36,784 nt of DNA from Candidatus Allofournierella pullicola (lineage in GTDB: Bacteria > Bacillota > Clostridia > Oscillospirales > Ruminococcaceae), in the NCBI GenBank assembly GCA_019114225.1, contig DXFW01000009.1:1-36784 (forward strand), in the 5' to 3' direction. Each line of letters opens with the position of its first letter. The first letter of the stretch is position 1. The notes under the pieces were generated by a model. The model saw only the letters and a program-made list of their open reading frames with translations. It was not told where the DNA came from and made no database searches. Shown here piece after piece: positions 24,318 to 33,194 of the stretch. A program made the translations under genes and the position numbers.

Positions 24318-26177
24318 ATGGCGATCAAGGAGAAAACGCCGCCCGAAGAGCAAAAGCTGGAAGGCGGCCAGGCTGCCGCCGCGCCGGAACACACCGGCCC
24401 TGAAACCGCCCAGGCGGCCCCGCCCGAGGTGAAGAAAAAACGCAGGGTGGCACCGCCTCCCAAGGTGAAGAAGGCGCTGGACCCCCTGGTGACCAAGGCC
24501 AAGCAGAAACCGCAGACCGCGGTGCTGGGCCAATTCCTCTACGATGTGGGCTTCTGGGCCGAATACACGGTGCTCCGTGCCGGCCGGCGGCTGCGCAGCT
24601 TCGGCGCGCTGCTGCGGGCAAAGGCATGCGCCGCCGGTCAGTTCTTGAAAAACACCATCGGCAAAAGCCTCGTCAACGCCTGGCGTGAACTCATCGCCCC
24701 CTTTGCCCGCCTGCGCAACGGCTTCAAGAACATTGCCGCGCTGGTTCGTGAAGAGAAAAAGACGGTGGGCACCGCCAAGGCAGTGGGGGAGGGCCTGGCC
24801 TACTTCGGCCGGGGCGTGCGCCGCTATGCGCCGCTCGTCCGCCCCTCCTTCGCCTATGTGCTCCCGGTGCTGGCGCTGGGCCTCTTCGTCTATGTGGTCA
24901 ACACCGTTCTGGGCTACAATTACGTGCTGGCGGTGGAGGTCAACGGCAAGGTCGTGGGCCATGTGCAGAGCGAACAGGTGTTCGACGCCGCCACCGCCGA
25001 GCTCACCCAGCGTATCGACGCGCTGGGCGACGAGAGCAGGGAGTTCACCATCACCCCCACCTATTCACTGGACGTGTCCGACACGCTGATGGACGAGGCC
25101 GAGATGGCCAACGTGCTGCTGCAGGAGTCCAGCGACGAGATCCAGGAGGCCACCGCCATCTATGTGGACGGCGAGCTGCTGGCGGTCACCACCGAGGGCG
25201 AGGAACTCCACGAGTTCATCGACAGCCTCAAGGCGCCCTATGAGGACCCGAACAACCCAAACCTGCGGGTCGAGTTCACCAAGGACGTGGAACTGCAGGA
25301 CGGCAACCTCTACTTCACCGATTCCATCACCGATCTGCAGAGCATTATCGACGTGCTCACCGGCGAGGAGCAGGGCCAGGTGACCTACACCGTGCAGCAG
25401 GGCGATGTGCCCGGCAGCGTGGCCAGCAAATTCGGCATGTCGGTGAGCCAGCTGCAGGCTCAGAACCCCCAGCAGGACATTCTGAAGGAATTCTTTGTGG
25501 GCGACGTGCTCACCATCAGCCAGGCAATGCCCTATCTGGAGGTCAAGCGGGTCGTCACCCGCACGGTGCAGGAGGAGATCCCCTACGACACCGTCACCAC
25601 CGATTCCGCCGACCTTCCCTTCGACACCTACAAGATCGAGCAGGAAGGTGAAACCGGCCTGGACGAAGTGGTCTACGAGGATACTTACTACGGCGACTCC
25701 AACACTCCCGAAACGGTGGAGATCAGCCGCACCACCCTGAAGGAACCCGTCACCCGGGTGCGCCTGCGGGGCACCAAGCTGGCCAACGGCATGGTGGTCT
25801 CCGGCACCAACGGCACCTGGGTGTGGCCGGTGCCCAACTACAAGGGGATCAGCCGCTGGATGAGCGCCAGCCACAAGGGCGTGGACATCCGTGCCAACTA
25901 CGGCGCTTCCATCATCGCCTCCGACGGCGGCGTGGTCACCACGGCCGGCTGGCACTACAGCTATGGCAACTACGTCATCATCAACCACGGCGGCGGGCGG
26001 CAGACGCTCTATGCCCATGCCAGCAGCCTTGCCGTGCATGCGGGCCAGGCGGTGAGCCAGGGCCAGGTAATCGCCTATGTGGGCTCCACCGGCAACTCCA
26101 CCGGCAACCACTGCCATTTCGAAATGTTCGAGAACGGCGTGCGTATCAGTGCCTACAAGTATTTTGCCGGCATGTAA
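24318..26177 (+). CDS. Membrane-anchored M23 peptidase with LysM- and G5-like regions
   Basis: Likely cell-wall endopeptidase. The 619-residue protein starts with a basic, Pro/Ala-rich cytoplasmic part (about 1-180), then one membrane helix (about 187-207). Outside lie a mixed domain, a LysM-like repeat (VTYTVQQGDVPGSVASKFGMSVSQLQAQNP, read in parts, about 355-395), a G5-like stretch (RVVTRTVQEEIPYDT) and a C-terminal M23 domain. The zinc ligands are in HKGVDI, the YAHAS loop and HCHFE. The long cytoplasmic head is unusual for the family. I take the ATG at 24318, after AAAGGAGGAG; the ATG at 24264 falls on the predicted transcription start. Confidence 0.88.
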   Translation: MAIKEKTPPEEQKLEGGQAAAAPEHTGPETAQAAPPEVKKKRRVAPPPKVKKALDPLVTKAKQKPQTAVLGQFLYDVGFWAEYTVLRAGRRLRSFGALLRAKACAAGQFLKNTIGKSLVNAWRELIAPFARLRNGFKNIAALVREEKKTVGTAKAVGEGLAYFGRGVRRYAPLVRPSFAYVLPVLALGLFVYVVNTVLGYNYVLAVEVNGKVVGHVQSEQVFDAATAELTQRIDALGDESREFTITPTYSLDVSDTLMDEAEMANVLLQESSDEIQEATAIYVDGELLAVTTEGEELHEFIDSLKAPYEDPNNPNLRVEFTKDVELQDGNLYFTDSITDLQSIIDVLTGEEQGQVTYTVQQGDVPGSVASKFGMSVSQLQAQNPQQDILKEFFVGDVLTISQAMPYLEVKRVVTRTVQEEIPYDTVTTDSADLPFDTYKIEQEGETGLDEVVYEDTYYGDSNTPETVEISRTTLKEPVTRVRLRGTKLANGMVVSGTNGTWVWPVPNYKGISRWMSASHKGVDIRANYGASIIASDGGVVTTAGWHYSYGNYVIINHGGGRQTLYAHASSLAVHAGQAVSQGQVIAYVGSTGNSTGNHCHFEMFENGVRISAYKYFAGM

Positions 26178-26196
26178 CGCCTCCAAAACCGCAAAA

Positions 26197-26232
26197 ACGC
26201 CCTTCCCTCTGCGTGAGGGAAGGGCGTTTTTT
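26197..26232 (+). terminator. Terminator of the M23 peptidase gene
   Basis: ACGCCCTTCCCTC (26197-26209) pairs with GAGGGAAGGGCGT (26215-26227), followed by T-rich sequence to 26232. Confidence 0.88.
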
Positions 26233-26370
26233 GGCGCTGCGGCGCCCTTTGGGGCGAAACAGCGGGGAAGAGGGAGGGCAAAACCGCGCGGAACAGGGCG
26301 AAACGAGGGGCAAAGTGTTGGAACTTTTGAGCATAGAAGTTACAATTTCGGCAAATACTACCCCTAAGGG

Positions 26371-26399
26371 TTCCCTTTTTGCGCCGTTCGGTGTATAAT
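26371..26399 (+). promoter_or_regulatory. Promoter of murA
   Basis: A perfect TATAAT (26394-26399) with a weak TTCCCT (26371-26376) 17 bases upstream. The 290-base gap from 26178 to 26467 holds only this and the preceding terminator. Confidence 0.55.
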
Positions 26400-26467
26400 A
26401 TAGCAGTTACAGTGCCCGGCATGGCTCATCCAGGGCCTGCAAGTGTGCCTATGCGGAGGTCATCCAA

Positions 26468-27751
26468 TTGGAGAAATTTGTGATCAACGGGGGCAAGCCC
26501 CTCACCGGCGAAGTTTCCATCAGCGGTGCGAAGAACGCAGCGGTGGCGATCCTGCCGGCAACCATTCTTGCGGCGGATAAATGTGTCATCGAAAACCTGC
26601 CTGACATCAGCGATGTGGCGGTCTCGCTGCAGATCCTCAGCGCCCTGGGCGCGCAGATCCGCATGCTCAACAAAAACAGCTACGAGATCGATACCAGTCA
26701 CATCAACGCCACCCAGGTGCCGGACGAGCTGAGCCGCCAAATGCGCGCCAGCTATTATTTCCTGGGCGCTCTGCTGGGCCGCTTTGGCTCCGGCAAGGTC
26801 GCCATGCCCGGCGGGTGCAATCTGGGCCCGCGCCCCATCGACCAGCACCTCAAGGCGTTCTGTGCCCTGGGCGCGCAGGACTCGGTGGAGTACGGCATGA
26901 TCGAAGTGTCCGGCCAGCCGCTGGTGGGCGCTCATGTTTTCTTTGACACCGTCTCGGTGGGCGCCACCATGAACGCCATGCTCAGCGCCGTGCTGGCCGA
27001 GGGCCAGACCGTGCTGGAGAACGTGGCCAAGGAGCCCCACATTGTTGACCTGGCCAACTTCCTCAACATGATGGGCGCGGATGTGCGCGGCGCCGGCACC
27101 GACGTCATCAAGATCCGGGGCCGCAAAGCCCTGCACGGCTGCAACTACTCCATCATCCCCGACCAGATCGAGGCGGGCAGCTATATGGTGGCGGCTGCCA
27201 TCACCGGCGGCAATGTGCTCATCAAAAACGTCATCCCCAAACACCTGGAGCCCATCACCGCCAAGATGGAGCTGGCTGGGGTAATTGTGGAGGAATACGA
27301 CGACGCGGTGCGTGTTGTGCGCACCGGCGACCTCATGCCGCTGAAGATCAAGACCATGCCCCATCCGGGCTTCCCCACCGATATGCAGCCTTTGATGACG
27401 GTGCTGCTCACCCTTGCACGGGGCACCTCCATCATCACCGAGGGCATCTGGGAGAACCGTTTCCGCTATGTGGATGAGCTGGTGCGCATGGGCGCCAACA
27501 TCCAGGTGGACGGCCAGGTGGCGGTGATCGAGGGCGTGCCGGAACTGCAGCCCGCGCCGCTGCGCGCTTCCGACCTGCGGGCCGGTGCCGCGCTGGTCAT
27601 GGCCGCCCTGGCAGCCAACGGCACCAGCGAGATCGACGAGATCAGCCACATCGAGCGGGGCTACGAAGACCTGGTGGAAAAGCTGCGGGGCCTCGGCGCC
27701 GACATCCGCCGGGTGGAAAAGCCCGTTTCGGTGCTGCCCCAGGCGCTTTAA
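26468..27751 (+). CDS. murA: UDP-N-acetylglucosamine 1-carboxyvinyltransferase MurA
   Basis: First committed step of peptidoglycan synthesis: enolpyruvyl transfer from PEP to UDP-GlcNAc. The 427-residue protein has SGAKNAAVAILPATIL with the conserved Lys-Asn, and the active-site cysteine in PGGCNLGPRPID, the residue attacked by fosfomycin, so the enzyme keeps the sensitive form. The start is a TTG 7 bases after GGAGG; the residues after it (MEKFVINGGKPLTGEV) match the family start. It has its own promoter and terminator. Two Firmicutes paralogues exist; I cannot say which this is. Confidence 0.96.
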   Translation: MEKFVINGGKPLTGEVSISGAKNAAVAILPATILAADKCVIENLPDISDVAVSLQILSALGAQIRMLNKNSYEIDTSHINATQVPDELSRQMRASYYFLGALLGRFGSGKVAMPGGCNLGPRPIDQHLKAFCALGAQDSVEYGMIEVSGQPLVGAHVFFDTVSVGATMNAMLSAVLAEGQTVLENVAKEPHIVDLANFLNMMGADVRGAGTDVIKIRGRKALHGCNYSIIPDQIEAGSYMVAAAITGGNVLIKNVIPKHLEPITAKMELAGVIVEEYDDAVRVVRTGDLMPLKIKTMPHPGFPTDMQPLMTVLLTLARGTSIITEGIWENRFRYVDELVRMGANIQVDGQVAVIEGVPELQPAPLRASDLRAGAALVMAALAANGTSEIDEISHIERGYEDLVEKLRGLGADIRRVEKPVSVLPQAL

Positions 27752-27763
27752 AAACAGATCATC

Positions 27764-27799
27764 GGGGCTGTGACGCTGCAAAGCGTCCACAGCCCTTTT
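27764..27799 (+). terminator. Terminator of murA
   Basis: GGGGCTGTGACGCT (27764-27777) pairs with AGCGTCCACAGCCC (27782-27795, one bulge), then four T. Confidence 0.8.
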
Positions 27800-27827
27800 C
27801 TGATACTTACTTAAACGAGAGGTTCCC

Positions 27828-28616
27828 ATGGCTTTCTTCACATCTCTGTATTCCGGTTCTTCCGGCAACTGCTCGGTGGTGCGCTGCGGCGACGAGTACC
27901 TGCTCATCGACATGGGCAAAAGCTGCCGCGTCACCCTGAACGCGCTGAAGACGCTGGGCCTTTCGGTGAGCGGCATGCGGGGCGTGCTGGTGACCCACGA
28001 GCACAGCGATCACATCGCGGGGCTCAACGTCTTTTTAAAGCATTACAGCGTGCCCGTTTACGGCAGTGCCGCCACCCTCGACCATCTGGACGGATTGGGC
28101 GTCACCCCGCCGGGCGCGGAACTCATCGCCATCGAAGGGCGCTCGGAGCCGGTGGGCGGCTTCACGGTGGCGGCGTTCCCCACCAGTCACGACGTGCCCT
28201 GCTGCGGTTTTCGGATCACCGCGCCGGACGGCGCCGTGATGGCCATCGCCACCGACTTGGGCTGCCTCACCGACCCGGTGCACACCGCCCTTTCCGGGGC
28301 CGACCTGGTGGCGCTGGAAGCCAATTATGACCTGCACAGCCTGCGCTACGGCAGCTATCCCTACTACTTAAAGCGGCGGATCGAATCGCCCCGCGGCCAT
28401 CTGGACAACAACGAGTGCGCCGCAAAGATTCTTGAGCTGGTGCAGCAGGGCTGCACGAAGTTTGCCCTTTGCCACCTGAGCAAAGAGAACAACACGCCCG
28501 ACCTTGCCCTGGGCGCGGTGCGCAGTGCCCTGGTGGCGGCGGGGGTCACCCCCGGCCCCGGCGTGCGGGTCCAGGCGCAGAAACGCTCGGAGCCCAGCGA
28601 CTGGATGGAGTTTTGA
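27828..28616 (+). CDS. walJ: Metallo-beta-lactamase fold protein, WalJ/YycJ type
   Basis: Cytoplasmic hydrolase of the WalJ (YycJ) family, which has been linked to cell-wall/DNA-replication coordination and has 5'-3' DNA exonuclease activity in some members. The 262-residue protein begins SLYSGSSGNC, the family signature, has the zinc site THEHSDHIAG, the His in TSHDVPCCGF, the Asp in IATDLGC, and the last His in LCHLSKENN. In Bacillus it neighbours rlmH, and here rlmH follows after only two bases, so they are co-transcribed. Confidence 0.9.
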   Translation: MAFFTSLYSGSSGNCSVVRCGDEYLLIDMGKSCRVTLNALKTLGLSVSGMRGVLVTHEHSDHIAGLNVFLKHYSVPVYGSAATLDHLDGLGVTPPGAELIAIEGRSEPVGGFTVAAFPTSHDVPCCGFRITAPDGAVMAIATDLGCLTDPVHTALSGADLVALEANYDLHSLRYGSYPYYLKRRIESPRGHLDNNECAAKILELVQQGCTKFALCHLSKENNTPDLALGAVRSALVAAGVTPGPGVRVQAQKRSEPSDWMEF

Positions 28617-28618
28617 CA

Positions 28619-29104
28619 ATGCAGAGGATCGATCTTATCTGTGTGGGCAAATTGAACGCCGCCTATTGCGCCGAAGGCGTGGCGGAATACCAAAAGCGGC
28701 TCAAGGGCCTGTGTGAGTTCCGGATCATCGAGCTGCCGGAAGTGACCGTCAGCGAAAAGAACGCCGGGCCTGCCGTCATCGAAAAGGCGCTGGAAAAGGA
28801 GGGCAAAGCCATCCTTGCCAGCGTGCGCAAGGGGGCGGCGCTGGCGGCCCTCTGCGTGGAGGGCAAACCCATCAGCAGCGAGGAACTGGCCGAACTCATC
28901 GCCCGGCAGGCGGTGGGCGGGGCAGGGGATATGGCCTTTGTCATCGGCTCTTCCCACGGGCTTTCCCCCGAGGTGAAGCAGGCCGCTGCCTTCCGGATCA
29001 GTCTGGGGCGTATCACGCTGCCCCACCAGCTGGCCCGCCTTGTGCTCACCGAGCAGCTCTATCGCGCTTTTTCCATCAACAACCATGGCAAATACCACAA
29101 ATGA
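28619..29104 (+). CDS. rlmH: 23S rRNA (pseudouridine1915-N3)-methyltransferase RlmH
   Basis: Methylates pseudouridine 1915 in helix 69 of the 70S ribosome with S-adenosylmethionine. The 161-residue protein is the expected SPOUT-family length. The knot region has FVIGSSHGLSPEV, where many homologues have IGGxxGLS, then ISLGRITLPHQLARLVLTEQLYRA and the terminal NNHGKYHK (usual end YHK). The ATG at 28619 begins two bases after the walJ stop. An earlier in-frame start would lie inside walJ. Confidence 0.94.
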   Translation: MQRIDLICVGKLNAAYCAEGVAEYQKRLKGLCEFRIIELPEVTVSEKNAGPAVIEKALEKEGKAILASVRKGAALAALCVEGKPISSEELAELIARQAVGGAGDMAFVIGSSHGLSPEVKQAAAFRISLGRITLPHQLARLVLTEQLYRAFSINNHGKYHK

Positions 29105-29132
29105 TGTTCCGCAAAAAAGGAGGTCGGAGACC

Positions 29133-30128
29133 ATGAAAAAGATCCTTTCCCTGTGCCTTGCCGCGGCCCTGGTGCTGAGCCTCGCCGCCTGTGGCAAGAG
29201 CGAACCTGAGAGTTATCCCGTGGAAGTGGTGGGCCCCGAGCGCACCAGCGCTCCCGTGCCCACTGCGGCCCCGGACGCTTCTGCTTCGCCCCAGCCGGGC
29301 TGGGCGGTGGCCCCCCGCACAGACATCGAGATACAGAAGAGCCTGGCGGACTACGACAAACCCCAGACGACCCAGCTTGCCCAGCAGGACCAGCTTGCCT
29401 TTTTCATGCAGAACGACAAGATCGGCGTGATCGACCTGGAGGGCAATGTGCGCATTCCCGCCGACAAGGACGTGCACTGGTGCAGCGTCTGCGGCATTAC
29501 CAATGCCGACGAGAGCGAAGTCTACGAGCAGGACGGCACCGTGGTGGGCGCAGGCGGCCACGGCCTTGCTTCCGGCACCCTGTATTACGATGTGAACAGC
29601 CGCAAGGTGTATGCGGAAGACATGGGCTGGCTCTATTCCTGGGAGGAACTGAAGGCCAGCACCAATCAGCCCTTCATTGCCGACGCGGTGACCATCACCC
29701 CGAAGGAAGGCGCGGGCAGCCCCGAAGATACTTACATCAGCGCCACCGATACTCCGGTCAACGTGAGTGAGGTGCAGGGCAAAGTCATCATCATGCCGGA
29801 CGGCACGCCCCTGGACGGCGTCGTCTACGAAGAGGTGACCAGCGCCTCTGAGGGCTTGTTTGCCGCCAAGATGGCCGGCCTGTGGGGATTTGTGAACGCC
29901 ACCACCGGCCAGCAGGCGGTGCCCTTCGTCTACCAGTCGGTGCGTCCCTTCAACGAGGGCCTGGCGGCGGTGAAAACTGCCGACGGCTGGGGCTTCATCA
30001 ACACCTCCGGCGCCGAGCAGACGGTGATGACCTTTGAAAACGCCCAGTCCGCTTCCGGCGGCAAGGCGTGGGTCAAGACCGCCGACGGCTGGGGCGTTGC
30101 CCTCCTCAGCGACTGGAAGCCCGCCTGA
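29133..30128 (+). CDS. Lipoprotein with WG-type repeats
   Basis: A 331-residue exported protein. The start (29133) follows a near-perfect AAAGGAGGTC. A signal peptide with lipobox LAAC gives Cys20 as the lipid site; a Pro/Ala/Thr/Ser linker follows. The C-terminal part repeats WG-containing units typical of the WG-repeat beta-propeller family: LWGFVNATTGQ, GWGFINTSGAE and GWGVALLSDW, each after a hydrophobic strand and an EGLAAVKTADG-like turn. The middle (about 100-210) has CxxC but no named domain that I see. Function of WG proteins is mostly unknown. It ends the walJ-rlmH run, possibly in the same transcript. Confidence 0.85.
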   Translation: MKKILSLCLAAALVLSLAACGKSEPESYPVEVVGPERTSAPVPTAAPDASASPQPGWAVAPRTDIEIQKSLADYDKPQTTQLAQQDQLAFFMQNDKIGVIDLEGNVRIPADKDVHWCSVCGITNADESEVYEQDGTVVGAGGHGLASGTLYYDVNSRKVYAEDMGWLYSWEELKASTNQPFIADAVTITPKEGAGSPEDTYISATDTPVNVSEVQGKVIIMPDGTPLDGVVYEEVTSASEGLFAAKMAGLWGFVNATTGQQAVPFVYQSVRPFNEGLAAVKTADGWGFINTSGAEQTVMTFENAQSASGGKAWVKTADGWGVALLSDWKPA

Positions 30129-30146
30129 TATATCTGCTGCAAAAAA

Positions 30147-30176
30147 GCCGCCCGCCGGAAACATCCGGCGGGCGGC
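30147..30176. terminator. Bidirectional terminator between lipoprotein and hydrogenase genes
   Basis: Perfect 13-bp arms (30147-30159 and 30164-30176) with a 4-base loop. On the minus strand it is followed by six U (30141-30146), making it a strong terminator for the convergent hydrogenase gene. On the plus strand the tail is TCATTTTG, weaker. Confidence 0.85.
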
Positions 30177-30185
30177 TCATTTTGT

Positions 30186-31712
30186 TTATTTCAGGAATGC
30201 CAGGTCGATCTCGTAGGGGCTCTCGGTAGAGTGCTTCATGGGGGCTTCGGCAGTGTATTTTGCCAGCGCCGTCGCGGCCTTGGCCGGGTCGGCCAGGGTG
30301 CCGGCGCCGCCCACGCAGCCGCCGGGACAGCCCATGCCCTCCAACAGATAGCCGTTGTACTTGCCCGCGCGGGCCATCATCAGCAGGCGCTTGCAGTCTG
30401 CCAGACCCTGTGCGCTGGCCACCTTGACCTCCCGGTCGGGGTCCATCTGCTTGATGGCGTTCACCACCGCCTGGGCCACGCCGCCGCTGGCGGCAAAACC
30501 ACGGCCGTCGGCACTGGCATGCTGGAAGTCATCGCCAGGCTCGGCCTCCAGGGTGTCAAAGTTGACGCCCTTGGCCTCAAACATGCCCATGAGCTCCTCA
30601 AAGGTCAGCACAAAGTCCACGTCGCTGCGGATGGTGCGGCGGCTGGCCTCCAGCTTCTTCGCGGCGCAGGGGCCGACAAAGGTGATCTTGACGTCCCGGC
30701 CCAGCTTGTTCTTGGCCAGGCGGGCGGTCAGCACCATGGGGGTCATGGCCATGCTGATATACTGGGCCAGCTCCGGGAACAGCTTCTTGGCCATCACGCT
30801 CCAGCTGGGGCAGCAGCTGGTGGCCATGAAGGGCTGATACTCCGGCACTTCACGCAGGAAGTCCCTCGCTTCCTCAATGGTGCACAGGTCCGCGCCCACG
30901 GCTACTTCCAGCGTGTCGATGAAGCCCAGCTGCCGCATGGCGGCCTTCAGCTTGCCGGGGGTCAGGCCCGGGAACTGATTCACGAAAGCGGGAGCCACGA
31001 TGGCGTAGTTCTTGTCGCCCTGACGAATGCTCTGGATGAGCTGGAAGATCTGGCCCTTGTCCACAATGGCGCCAAAGGGGCAGCTCACAAGGCACATCCC
31101 GCAGGAAACGCACTTGTCGTAGTCGATCTTCGCGCGGCCCAGTTCGTCGGAACCGATGGCGTTCATGCCGCAGGCGGCGGCGCAGGGGCGCTCCATCTTG
31201 ACGATGGCGTGATAGGGGCACACATCCACGCACTTGCCGCACTTGATGCACTTCTCCTCGTCGATCACCGAACGGCCGCCGGGGGTGAAGCGGATGGCGT
31301 CCTTGGGGCAGACCTCCTTACAGGGATGAGCAAGGCAGCTGCGGCACATGTCGGTCACTTCCACCTTTTTGGGAGGGCAGGCCGAGCAGGCGAACTTGAT
31401 GATGTTGATGAGCGGGGGATCGTAGTATTTGCTGGCGATCACACTGTTTTCAATGCCCGCGTTGGTGGGCGCCTGCTCATCCAGCGGGCGCAGGGGCAGG
31501 CCCATGGCCAGGCGGATGCGCTCGGAAACGATGGCACGCTCCAGAAAGATGCTGTTGCGGTGGGTGCCCACCTCACCGGGAATGATCTTGTAAGGCAGTT
31601 TGACCATCTCGGCGGCGTAGTCCTGCCCCTCATAGGAAAGACGGGCCACTTCGGTGAATACCTTACGGCGGATGTCGGTCACGGTGGTGTAGATACCACG
31701 CATTGTGCTCAT
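30186..31712 (-). CDS. [FeFe]-hydrogenase family protein with multiple ferredoxin-type clusters
   Basis: A 508-residue iron-sulfur protein. Cysteine sets are visible in order: CSAC (109-112); C123, C126, C131, C135; C155, C158, C161, C165; C177 and C181; C201, C204, C207, C211, the last a full CxxCxxCxxxCP ferredoxin motif. The catalytic H-cluster segments follow: TSCCPSW (298-304), GPCAAKKLE (348-356) and LEGMGCPGGCVGGAG. The third differs from the prototypical ExMACxxGCxxGGG of group A enzymes. This may be a non-prototypical (group B- or sensory-type) enzyme, so H2 production, uptake or sensing cannot be told. It would use ferredoxin, and sits as a single gene with its own promoter and terminator. 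The start follows AAAGGAG. Confidence 0.88.
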   Translation of the reverse strand: MSTMRGIYTTVTDIRRKVFTEVARLSYEGQDYAAEMVKLPYKIIPGEVGTHRNSIFLERAIVSERIRLAMGLPLRPLDEQAPTNAGIENSVIASKYYDPPLINIIKFACSACPPKKVEVTDMCRSCLAHPCKEVCPKDAIRFTPGGRSVIDEEKCIKCGKCVDVCPYHAIVKMERPCAAACGMNAIGSDELGRAKIDYDKCVSCGMCLVSCPFGAIVDKGQIFQLIQSIRQGDKNYAIVAPAFVNQFPGLTPGKLKAAMRQLGFIDTLEVAVGADLCTIEEARDFLREVPEYQPFMATSCCPSWSVMAKKLFPELAQYISMAMTPMVLTARLAKNKLGRDVKITFVGPCAAKKLEASRRTIRSDVDFVLTFEELMGMFEAKGVNFDTLEAEPGDDFQHASADGRGFAASGGVAQAVVNAIKQMDPDREVKVASAQGLADCKRLLMMARAGKYNGYLLEGMGCPGGCVGGAGTLADPAKAATALAKYTAEAPMKHSTESPYEIDLAFLK

Positions 31713-31774
31713 AAACGAACTCCTTTCCGGAATTGAGATCGCAAACAGCCGCCGCGCCGGCGGCTCATATTAAA

Positions 31775-31803
31775 ACTATACCATAAAGATACCCCGCCGC
31801 CAA
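31775..31803 (-). promoter_or_regulatory. Promoter of the hydrogenase-family gene
   Basis: On the minus strand TTGGCG (31798-31803) and TATAGT (31775-31780) are 17 bases apart. The leader holds a GC-rich hairpin (31748-31764). Confidence 0.6.
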
Positions 31804-31920
31804 GGGCGCAAAACATATTTTACGCAAGGAATGCCAAAAATTTAACGATTGTACAAAAACCACAAACACACACCCAGAGCCTTTGTGAAAGGGGGCAGAT
31901 ATTTTGCGGCCCCGGCGGAC

Positions 31921-31949
31921 AAAAAAGCCCCGGGCAAAGCGCCCGGGGC
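31921..31949 (-). terminator. Terminator of the dehydrogenase gene
   Basis: GCCCCGGGC (31927-31935) and GCCCGGGGC (31941-31949) pair around a 5-base loop, followed on the minus strand by six U (31921-31926). Confidence 0.88.
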
Positions 31950-31956
31950 GGATAAC

Positions 31957-32904
31957 TCACAGGATCTTGTTGATCTGCTCGCCGGCCAGCCAGCGGTCCA
32001 GGCTGTGGAAAACGATCTCGGCGCGCTTTTCCATGGACTGGGCGGTGGCAAAGGCCACATGCGGCGTCACGATGGTGTTGGGGGTGTGCAGCAGGGGATG
32101 GTCAACGGGCAGGGGAGGCTCGACTTCGAACACGTCAATGCCCGCGCCGCCAAGCCTGCCTTCGTTCAGTGCGGCGGCCAGAGCGGCGGTATCCACCACC
32201 GGGCCGCGGGCGGCATTGAGCAGCAGCGCACCGGGCTTCATGCGGGCGATGGCTTCGGCGCCGATGAGGCCGCGGGTGGAGTCGTTCAGCGGGCAGTGCA
32301 GGCTGAGGATGTCCGTCTGCTCCAGCACTTGTGTCAGCGGCAGGTAGGTGATAAGGTCGGTGTTGGGCTTGTGGCTGTGGTCGCCGGAGGCGATCACCCG
32401 GCAGCCGAAGGCGTTGAACAGCTGCGCCACCCGGGAGCCGATGGCGCCGGTGCCCACCAGACCCACGGTCTTGCCCCGCAGCTCCTGGCCCACAAGGCCG
32501 TCCTTGGTGCCGCCGGTGCGGCAGCGGCCCTCCACCTGAGGCAGGTTGCGCAGCAGCGCCAGCGCTATGCACACCGTCAGCTCCGCCACCGAATCGTTGG
32601 AATAGCCGGAGGCATTGCTCACCGCCGCGCCCATCTCCCGGGCGGCCTCCAGATCCACGTGATCCACGCCGGTGAAGGCCACATCGATGAACTTCAGGTG
32701 TTTGCAAGCGCGGATGACCTCGCCGGGCAGGGGCATATTGGCCAACATCAGCACATCCGCATCTTTCGCCTCTTCGATCAGACGGGCGGTATCCCCGGTG
32801 CGGGGATAGGCGGCGAAGGTGTGCCCAGCGGCAGCAAGGCCCGCCGCATACTGTTCCAGCAGACTGTCCGGAATGCCCAGCGACTCCAGCAAAACGATGT
32901 TCAT
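31957..32904 (-). CDS. D-isomer-specific 2-hydroxyacid dehydrogenase
   Basis: Oxidises or makes a 2-hydroxyacid with NAD(P). The 315-residue protein has the catalytic/substrate lobe split around the Rossmann coenzyme domain: GTGAIG at 151-156, then the catalytic Arg in NAARGPVVD (R233), Glu in FEVEPP (E262) and His in TPHVAF (H282), the family triad. No ACT domain is present, so it is not a full-length serine-pathway phosphoglycerate dehydrogenase; a lactate, glycerate or hydroxypyruvate substrate is possible. The ATG at 32904 follows AAGGAAGG. It is a single gene with its own promoter. Confidence 0.88.
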   Translation of the reverse strand: MNIVLLESLGIPDSLLEQYAAGLAAAGHTFAAYPRTGDTARLIEEAKDADVLMLANMPLPGEVIRACKHLKFIDVAFTGVDHVDLEAAREMGAAVSNASGYSNDSVAELTVCIALALLRNLPQVEGRCRTGGTKDGLVGQELRGKTVGLVGTGAIGSRVAQLFNAFGCRVIASGDHSHKPNTDLITYLPLTQVLEQTDILSLHCPLNDSTRGLIGAEAIARMKPGALLLNAARGPVVDTAALAAALNEGRLGGAGIDVFEVEPPLPVDHPLLHTPNTIVTPHVAFATAQSMEKRAEIVFHSLDRWLAGEQINKIL

Positions 32905-32962
32905 AACAAAAAGCCTTCCTTTCTGATACGGGCACAAACCACCCGCGGACGTGTTTGATTTC

Positions 32963-32991
32963 ATTGTAGCACTGCGGAAAAAACTTGTCCA
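32963..32991 (-). promoter_or_regulatory. Promoter of the dehydrogenase gene
   Basis: On the minus strand TGGACA (32986-32991), 17 bases, TACAAT (32963-32968), about 58 bases before the start codon. Confidence 0.55.
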
Positions 32992-32996
32992 TCGAG

Positions 32997-33016
32997 AAAA
33001 CCTGTTTGCGAACAGG
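32997..33016 (-). terminator. Weak terminator-like hairpin
   Basis: CCTGTT/AACAGG arms (33001-33006 and 33011-33016) with TGCG loop; on the minus strand four U follow. It could end a transcript from the 31-residue gene at 33164-33259. Confidence 0.35.
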
Positions 33017-33082
33017 CGTACGGAAAATAAAAACGGAGCATCATCAGCAAATCTTTTCGGATTCTTTGATGATATCCTCCTA

Positions 33083-33111
33083 TTGCGCTGCATTGCGGCA
33101 TTTGTTATAAT
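33083..33111 (+). promoter_or_regulatory. Promoter of the candidate antisense RNA
   Basis: TTGCGC (33083-33088), 17-base spacer, perfect TATAAT (33106-33111) on the plus strand, pointing into the 3' end of an oppositely oriented small gene. Confidence 0.6.
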
Positions 33112-33117
33112 AAAGGC

Positions 33118-33194
33118 AGCAAGGGAGCCGCTTAATTGTCGTGTGGCTTTTACTATTCAGCGGTTAGCCGTTTGCCCGGCTGGCCGCTTTTTCT
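33118..33194 (+). ncRNA. Candidate antisense small RNA (~75 nt)
   Basis: A plus-strand promoter lies just before 33118, and at 33159-33188 a stem of AGCGGTTAGCCG with CGGCTGGCCGCT (two G-U pairs, 6-base loop) is followed by TTTTTCTTTT. The interval is too short to code for a convincing protein. It overlaps the last ten codons and stop of the 31-residue minus-strand gene (33164-33259), so the RNA would be antisense to its 3' end. The promoter-terminator pair is seen; its function is inference. Confidence 0.45.
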
